64,000 nucleotides of DNA from Tetrastigma voinierianum. Taxonomy: Eukaryota; Streptophyta; Magnoliopsida; Vitales; Vitaceae. A program made the position numbers and the translations under genes. The stretch is from NCBI GenBank assembly GCA_016808115.1, contig JAEQBH010003970.1, forward strand, positions 124,001-188,000, given 5' to 3'. Positions 57,073 to 64,000 of the stretch are shown piece by piece (positions within the stretch are counted from its first letter, which is position 1; each line of letters starts with the position of its first letter). The notes beneath the pieces were generated by a model, which made no database searches, had not been told where the DNA came from, and saw nothing but the letters and a program-made list of their open reading frames with translations.

Positions 57073-57981
57073 CAACTATATTTGGTTCCCAAACCAAATC
57101 GCTTAAGGAAAATTTAAGGAAAAAAAGACAAAATTAAAATATAATATATAATATAATTAATTAGTAAATTATTTTATGTATTATCATCCTTATTTCATTC
57201 ATCTTAACTTTTAACTTTTAAAGATGAATAATGATTGGGTTTAAAATAATAAACACATAGACTCAGAACATAAGCTCAAATGTCAGGCTTAAAGAGGAGA
57301 TTAGGGCAGCTCAAATGAACTCGGTCACCCCTTGATGATATCCCTCAAACACAGGCCCAAAACGAGAGACCAATTCACCTCTTCAAAAGGCTAGTAATAT
57401 AACCAGCCCAAAGAGTCCGTATTAAAGGAAAATACACATTCTCCCTAATTATATCTCCACCAATTAGGGAAGTGGGATAATTTCTTAGAAATACTTTCTA
57501 ATTATCCCTTATCAATCAGTTAACGATAAGGAAAGAAGATCATTCACCCAATGGGAGAGATTCAGTATCATTATCCAACTAAGAAAGTTACCATAATCAC
57601 TTACTACAAATACCAGGCCACCCAATCGGTGAAAGGTACGCACAAAACTTTATTCCCTAAGCAGTTGATCTTCTCTTCCATCGGAAAGAACTGACTTAGG
57701 CATCGGACGATCCCCGCCGATCCTTTTTGTTTCTTATTTTTGCAAAGGAACCCGACATCCAGAGTTAGCGGACCGTCCCAGCGATTCTAGTAGCTCCAGC
57801 CCAATTTCGATTGAAAATGCATCATCAAATAATAAATTAATTTACAAATACTTGAGTTTCTAACTAATAATGATTATATTTGATTTCTTTAAAAAAAATT
57901 TAATAAGAGAATCAAATATAAAAAAATTAATTTTCTTAATAACTTTTTTGACATTTTTTACTATAATTAAATATAACCCAA
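57073..57981. mobile_element. Possible MITE split by a solo LTR
   Basis: Left CTATATTTGGTTCCC (about 57077) and right ATTAAATATAACCCAAG (complement CTTGGGTTATATTTAAT) are weakly inverted. The interior is AT-rich apart from the solo LTR at 57232-57827. Confidence 0.3.
57232..57827 (+). mobile_element. 596-bp solo LTR with AATAA duplication
   Basis: TGATTGGG at the left, GCATCATCA at the right, flanked by AATAA at 57227-57231 and 57828-57832. The interior has CTGACTTAGGCATCGGA and GGAACCCGACATCC (about 57686-57760), wording common near the 3' end of some plant gypsy-type or TRIM LTRs. This suggests + orientation. It is unlike the R/E2/F families. No internal domain, so a solo LTR. Confidence 0.78.
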
Positions 57982-60809
57982 GTTTTTTTTTTTTTTAATC
58001 TTTTGGACTTATTTTTGGAAAATTATATAAGATAAAAATAATATTAACATATGTTTTCAAACCTATTATTTCAATTATAAAAGAAAATTAAAATAGAAGA
58101 TAATGATGCTAAAAAGCTTAAATTTCCATCCATATAACTAAACTTAACAAAATGGAATGAATGGAGGGTGTGTTTTTATTTCTTAGAGAGGGAATATTTT
58201 ACCAAAAACATGTTAAAGAAAAATATGAAAAGAAAAGTTTCAAAAAAAAATGAAAAGGAAAAAGAATGAATTAGAACATGTCAACATTGTTGCAATATCC
58301 AAGACAAGTTGAAAGGACAACACACCATCAATTTTAAATTTTTTAATTTTATTCATGCCTACTGAATAGGCTGCTGCTGCACACGTACTGTAAGAAATTA
58401 AAAGAAATTAAAAAAAATGAAAAAGATCCCACTATTATCTAACCAGACAATCCAAACACTTTTGTAGAAAGACTCAAAGTGACATCCATATCACTAACAC
58501 CAAAAGACACGTCTCATGTACCTATGTACCATCCTTCCACAAAAATTAAACAACTTTTTTGAAAAATTATCTCCACTTTCAGTTATATTTTCTCGATGAC
58601 CCTCATACACGAAACTGTACAAAACCGTATAATATCACTTAACACATCAGAGGTCCATAACTAATGCATGGTCACCACAAATAATAGTAGTAGCTTTTTG
58701 TGATTCAATATCATATTTATTTGAGTTAAAATTATTTTTAATACATTATTAAATTTTAAATACTCTCTGGACAACTTAAAGGAGTTGGCCTACAATATTA
58801 GATTAACTATATGGAAATTGACATATATATCATTTTTTGGTTAATATTATCTTTTGTGTAAATTTTTCATTTTTTAACACTCAACTATTATTGTAAAAAC
58901 CTATTAATATTAAGATAGACAAATAAATGAAAATCACAATTAAAGCAAAGTATATATGTGTGTATATATAATGAACAATTAAAATCTTACTCTTTGTTTT
59001 GTCATAAACAAACAAAATTAATAAATTACTCTAGAAAATGGAAGTACACACTAGCGCAACTATAGAGTACGGGGCTTTCGAGCCCTTGTTTGCTGGGACA
59101 ATGTTGTATCAATAATATTATGTTTTAGAAATATAGAGGAATTTATTATAAAATAACTTTGTTTGAGAACTATGGAACATGTTTTTAGGTGGAAAAGAAA
59201 TTTTTTTTTTTTTTTAGATTCATCCAAAAGTAAATATTCATGTTTCATATACACTTAATCTTTTTAAAATATTGTTAAAAATAGACATTTTAATCTGACA
59301 ATCAAATACTAATAATAATATAGTGATTATAAAATAAGATAGGTAAATAGTTCAAGGGTGGAAGATATAATGTTCATGTCAATATATGTCAATAAAAATT
59401 ATACTAATTTTATCTTTGAAAAATTAATATAGTATAGAGATTAGGAAAAATATTATTTCCAATGCACACTTTAATTTATGACAAAAGTTTTTTCACACCC
59501 ATCATAGTTATAGTTTCTGTAAAGTTTACATTATTTAAATATTTAATTTTAATATAAATTTCTATTTTATCGTCACTTTTACACACACAAAAATACCTAT
59601 GTGCTAATATGATAATTATATGTTTAATGTTCCCTACATCCTCTTGTTGAAAGTATTTTTATATAGTTAAATATTTTAGAAACCAACTTTTTTCTTTATA
59701 TTATACTTTAAGATAATGATAAAGAATAAAGTATCATATGATGTCTAGATAGGAATTTAAATATTGACATGAATAGGTTCAGTTTTCAACGAAGATGAAT
59801 TTTTATCCTTATTTGATTATTTTCAAAACTTAACAATATAAACAAATATAATAGATATTGTATTTTCTAATTCCTATTTTAGATGTTAAATCTCAATGAA
59901 ATTAATATAAACAATATGACATGGAAATAATATTTAAAGTAGAATTAATTCTTTGGGTACTTAAAATGATTAGTTTTTTTTAAGCATTCACAAAATGTTT
60001 GAATTTATGTTATTAGCTAAAACATTCATTTTCTAATAGATTAATATTTTACTTTAAATTATCTATCAAAACATAATTGATATAGTTCTAAATTTGAAAT
60101 ATAAGTGTTTAAAATCCCAAATTAAAATTTGACTTATACAAGATTGAATTAGGCCTGCTTAAGTCTAAGAATAAAAGTCCAAATAAAATTAGTTTAAACT
60201 ATTTGAACAAACCCATAGAAAAGTCCATGGGAATTTCAAGTTTACATTTTTAAATAAACGAAAGCCTTTATCATAAAGCGACAGAGAGGTGAGGGTTGTT
60301 ATTTATAGACATGAAATTTCTTTGAGGAACAAGACTTTTTAATAAAGATGTGGATGAAATTATTTAGAAACAAGTATCCCTAATAGAGATATGGATGAAT
60401 TCTGAAGGGACAAACTTCCTAAATGGAAGACATGTATAGTATCTTCAAAAAGTGGAAAGAGTGGAGAAAATTGAGAGGCAGCAAGACAAGACGTCTATAA
60501 AAGGAACATGATGCAATCAATAAAAGGGACCAATGAATGAATCAATCGACTCAATGTCAATCTATTTCACCAAATCTTAGCTTTTCAATCAACTTTCATC
60601 GGTTTCAACATTATATTTTCTAGTGTTAGCAAAATTTCTATCAATTTTCCAGCACAGTGTTATTTCCTTTATTCATAATGAAATCTAATATTTACTAATA
60701 TTTACTCTAACAATTCCAGTATTCTATTTCCAAGTTCTATTAAAGTTTATGTCAATTTTTCAACACAATATTACTTCATATAACCACGTTACTCACATCC
60801 AAAGATTTT
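57982..60809. other. AT-rich intergenic DNA, no gene supported
   Basis: No credible frames. The part at 60240-60700 has TATAAAAGG at about 60496, a run of GAGG-rich sequence and a C/T leader, resembling an LTR or viral promoter, but no ends or coding remnants were identified. Confidence 0.55.
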
Positions 60810-63017
60810 TGTGACGCCCAAATCCGAGGTCCCATTAATAACCAACCCGTTGAATTCCCGTGGATTTCAGACCCCGATACCACAATCGTTAGTCCAATTT
60901 ATCGGGATCCATTTTTACCAAAATCGAAAGCAGAGCCCTTGTTCGAAGCTTCACCCAACATACAACTTGTATAACAAAGATAATCATGTCCATCCAGGTC
61001 TCGTGCCAAGTGAGTATCGACTCCTGCCAGATCCATCTATCCATATCCCTAATATACATCCCTTTACGGTGACTCATTCATTCACATTTAAATCTAAAAT
61101 ATGAAAATAAAACACTTAATTATAGTCCGTAAGAGTCCGATCGCGGCCCTCTTACCATAATTACACTCAATATTTTTGACAAACTAAAAGAATTTAGTTA
61201 CAATTCTTTTATATAAAATATTTTTACAAAAATGTTACTCAAAGGTAATATAAAGGCCACATCAACCTTTCTTCATAATCACTACTCGGCTTGAGTTGCC
61301 TCTTGTACACCCCCAGACCGAAAAGGGGGTCCCACGATGGGGGTGAGCAATGCCCAGTAGAAAATTTTTCCAACAAGGGCTACTCCCCGCCTAAATGCAC
61401 ATGCTATGACATACATAAAACATCAAATCATATTCCATATAAATAATGCAATCCTATATGGAATGTTCCGTGTCATGCATGAGATGAGACTCCTCATGCC
61501 CACAACCCGAGTCCCGACCGACTCCCTCACACCTGCAACGCCAAGTGTGAGAAACCAGTCATTGATATTTCACCCAATGACTTAAACCATTGGACAACCC
61601 TTTAATTTCAATTTATCAAATCCCATGTGTTATTCATGGGCCACGTCTTTTTCGGGGTTACACCGTAGGATCGATGTACGCCTTTCGACATTTTTACGGA
61701 CTTTCACCGTCGGTGATCATGTATAACCGCATGTAAATTCCGGTCTTTCACCAAGGGGGGATCTACCCCATCTTGCTACGGCCAACACACGTGATTTATA
61801 TTTATTATTGTTTTATACCACCGTGAGTCTCGATTTTGGACGTGGTCCCATTTCCGAACTCACCACACATTCACCAAGAATGGTGAATATCGTAACTATG
61901 CACTCCACACTGACTCGACTGGAGCGTGGATCGCATATAGCCAATTCATGCCATTTCATGCGATGTCATGCATGCACATTATTTATAAATTCCGGACAAT
62001 TATCTTTCCTACATATAATTTTCATTAATCACAATTTTCATGTTAATACATTACATAAACACATATTAACATGATTTTTTACACCCAACAGTATATTTTT
62101 TTTTCCAACAATACATACAAAATTGCCCAAATATTGGACCCATATAAAACAGGGCACCTCTTGGTCCTTTCACGATTCATCACCAAATTACTGTGATACA
62201 AAAACACACCACAAAACCCGAAGACATCAGTCATGGATCAAAACTAAACCTCAACACAGTCCGAGATCGGGTCGGGCACAGCCTTAAAATCTCGTCCTGG
62301 ATCGTCTCGAAAAACAATCCCTAAAATTCACTCGCGAACTGCCCTCAAAACACAAAATTCAATTCCTGACCATTCAAAATGGGCTTCAAAATTCCTAAAA
62401 TTTCTACACTACCCCAAATTTTGGGACTGGAATTTACTTGCCTCTCACGCCTCAAAGAAAACCCCAAGCCATTAAATGACGTTTAGACTATAAGTAACCA
62501 AAGTAGGAAAATTCTCACCCGTGAGTTTGACGAAACCTAAGATTTTGCATCCACACATAGCTTGCGATGCTGTGATTAATCCTTTACCTTTGCTCGACAA
62601 AACTCACTCCGCCCGATTTCCGTAGATCTTAGAGAGAAGTTTCTCTCTCTACTTTTCTCCTTTCTCTCTCCTCTCATGACGCTTACTCTCCTCACTGCCC
62701 TTTTTTGCCAAAAAATGACCCTTTTTTTCTTTTCCTTATTTTCTTATTTTATTTTCTTTTCCCCATTTATTACATCATGTTCATATGGCTCAATGTAAGC
62801 CATGTATTTCAAGTGTACCACATGGCTCTTGCCATGTGTCACTCTCTTGGGTTGCCATATGGCATCACATGATCATGCCATGTGTCACTCGACCCCTTAT
62901 GTCTCGAAAAACGTGAAATTCGACCGTCTTTAATTCGACGAAATTGAGACAGAATTCAGATTTCAGCGAGAGGATTCTGCAATACAAGTCCGCTTTCTGG
63001 CCATCCGAGGATCTAAA
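60810..63017 (-). mobile_element. Reverse Ty3/gypsy LTR, interrupted near its U3 end
   Basis: TGTGACGCCCAAATCCGAGG start, preceded by ATTTT. Shared blocks follow in order: the GGGGGTCCCACGATGGGG area, CATGCATGAGATG, then CT-rich TCTCTCTCTACTTTTCTCC at about 62640 and the GACGAAATT and CCATCCGAGGATCT segments that lie close to the TTACA end in S. Cut there by the next LTR at 63018. Confidence 0.78.
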
Positions 63018-64000
63018 ATGACCCTAAAACTCCGGGGTCCGTTGATCCACCACAACACGCTGGAGACTGAATGTCTGGAAGACCCGACATTTTCACGAAA
63101 AATTCCAAGTGTAGAGTCTTTTTTTGTACGGAGAGCTCTACCCAAATACAAAACTTGTCTAAAACCTGCATATCCTATCCCAAACAGTGCAATATAGTCC
63201 AATATATATCCAATACGGCCACTTGGGCCCATAAACAATACTCAACAATATACCTCAACTATATCCTATAGTTTTAAAAGAGTTAAACAATTCTCTTTTT
63301 ATACAACATATATTAAAATTCCAAAACTCTCATACATGTATACATCACAAAACCAAAGCCACAATCAGGCTTTCTTCTAAAATACTCTCAAGGACGTGCC
63401 ATTCCCTCGCTCCCTCCCACTGTGAAAACATAATATCCCTCGATAGGGCGAAGCACGCTCGCAATGCGAATCGCCCTGCTCGCCACTTCTCCACCTGCGC
63501 AGCAATGTTCCAAAATAAACACACATCCAAGCAAATTCACATCCTACTTGAATGTCTACGTGCCACCCCATGTCCTCGAGTCCTCACTCGAATTTCACAC
63601 TCTGCCTAAGCCATGTATGAGAAAATAATCATTTTCAAAACAAACCCATTTTGTCTTTAAAAAAATATACTCACCGAAATATTCTAGTAAATATGGACTA
63701 CTCCCTCCGAGGCGAATTGGCTGGTGAGCCTCCGAAACAAAGCCATGGTCCCTATCCGAAATGACTGGCCGCCCATCCTCCCAACCCAATTCCCTCCGGG
63801 AATATCATCATGAAATCTTCAAAACATTTTCGCTTTTCTCTTTCAATTCTTTCATGTCATGCACTCACCTAATTTCCTGTGCTACCCCAAAGGCGTATGA
63901 GATGCATCATGCCATTTCAATCATTTTCAACCAATATATCAATATGCATATATTATCCAATTTAGAATCACACATGTAATTCAACAATATCAAGCAACTC
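63018..64000 (-). mobile_element. Reverse LTR nested in the previous one, runs off the window
   Basis: Degenerate start TGACCCTAAAACTCCGGGGTCCGTTGATCC matching (in two halves) TGTGACACCCC and GGGTCCCGTTGAC of relatives. It continues with the same block order up to the window end, including TCCAAGCAAATTC at about 63526. Confidence 0.7.

Overview
This window is flowering-plant nuclear DNA, probably eudicot. The evidence is an AT-rich background, long-LTR Ty3/gypsy elements primed by initiator tRNA-Met, an endogenous pararetrovirus, hAT, Tourist-like and CACTA-like DNA transposons, and F-box/DUF295 genes. The exact species cannot be told. Almost nothing is intact protein-coding sequence. The only host genes I can support are two broken F-box-associated (DUF295) genes near 40.6-44.7 kb.

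Layout. 1-6.7 kb is a decayed endogenous caulimovirid in the + orientation: movement-protein remnant, coat protein, coiled coil, protease, reverse transcriptase (RT)/RNase H, a second downstream ORF and a promoter region. 6.7-8.5 kb is AT-rich spacer with short repeats. 8.54-36.96 kb is one nested retrotransposon complex. Its oldest layer, R, is a minus-strand Ty3/gypsy element with LTRs of about 3 kb (TSD ATATT). R's 3' LTR was entered by solo LTR C (TSD AATTT), which was itself entered by Ty3/gypsy element E2. R's gag was entered by element F (TSD ATGGT). R's 5' LTR was entered by solo LTR S (TSD CATAC). Peeling off the insertions rejoins R's LTRs and gag. Because the two R LTRs carry different insertions, each supplies the empty site for the other.

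E2 and F are related, with similar LTRs and leaders and the same variant primer-binding site, but they carry complementary deletions. F keeps gag plus a protease stub and lacks RT-RNase H-integrase. E2 keeps protease-RT-RNase H-integrase and lacks gag. F also has a triplicated primer-binding-site-like leader and a cluster of CGATACAA/TTGTATCG dyads beside a CpG-rich block.

37-48 kb holds hAT-like elements and the F-box/DUF295 locus. The upstream region of the F-box gene is present in several partial copies. One copy is an orphan promoter and first exon, split by a hAT element with an exact 8-bp TSD. 48-51.3 kb is a hAT-like 5' region and two truncated reverse LTRs ending at a CACTA-type terminus. 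51.3-60.8 kb is AT-rich intergenic DNA with three adjacent Tourist-like MITEs and a 596-bp solo LTR (TSD AATAA). 60.8-64 kb is two nested reverse LTRs, the last running off the window.

All domain calls come from reading translations and repeats by eye. No database search was run.
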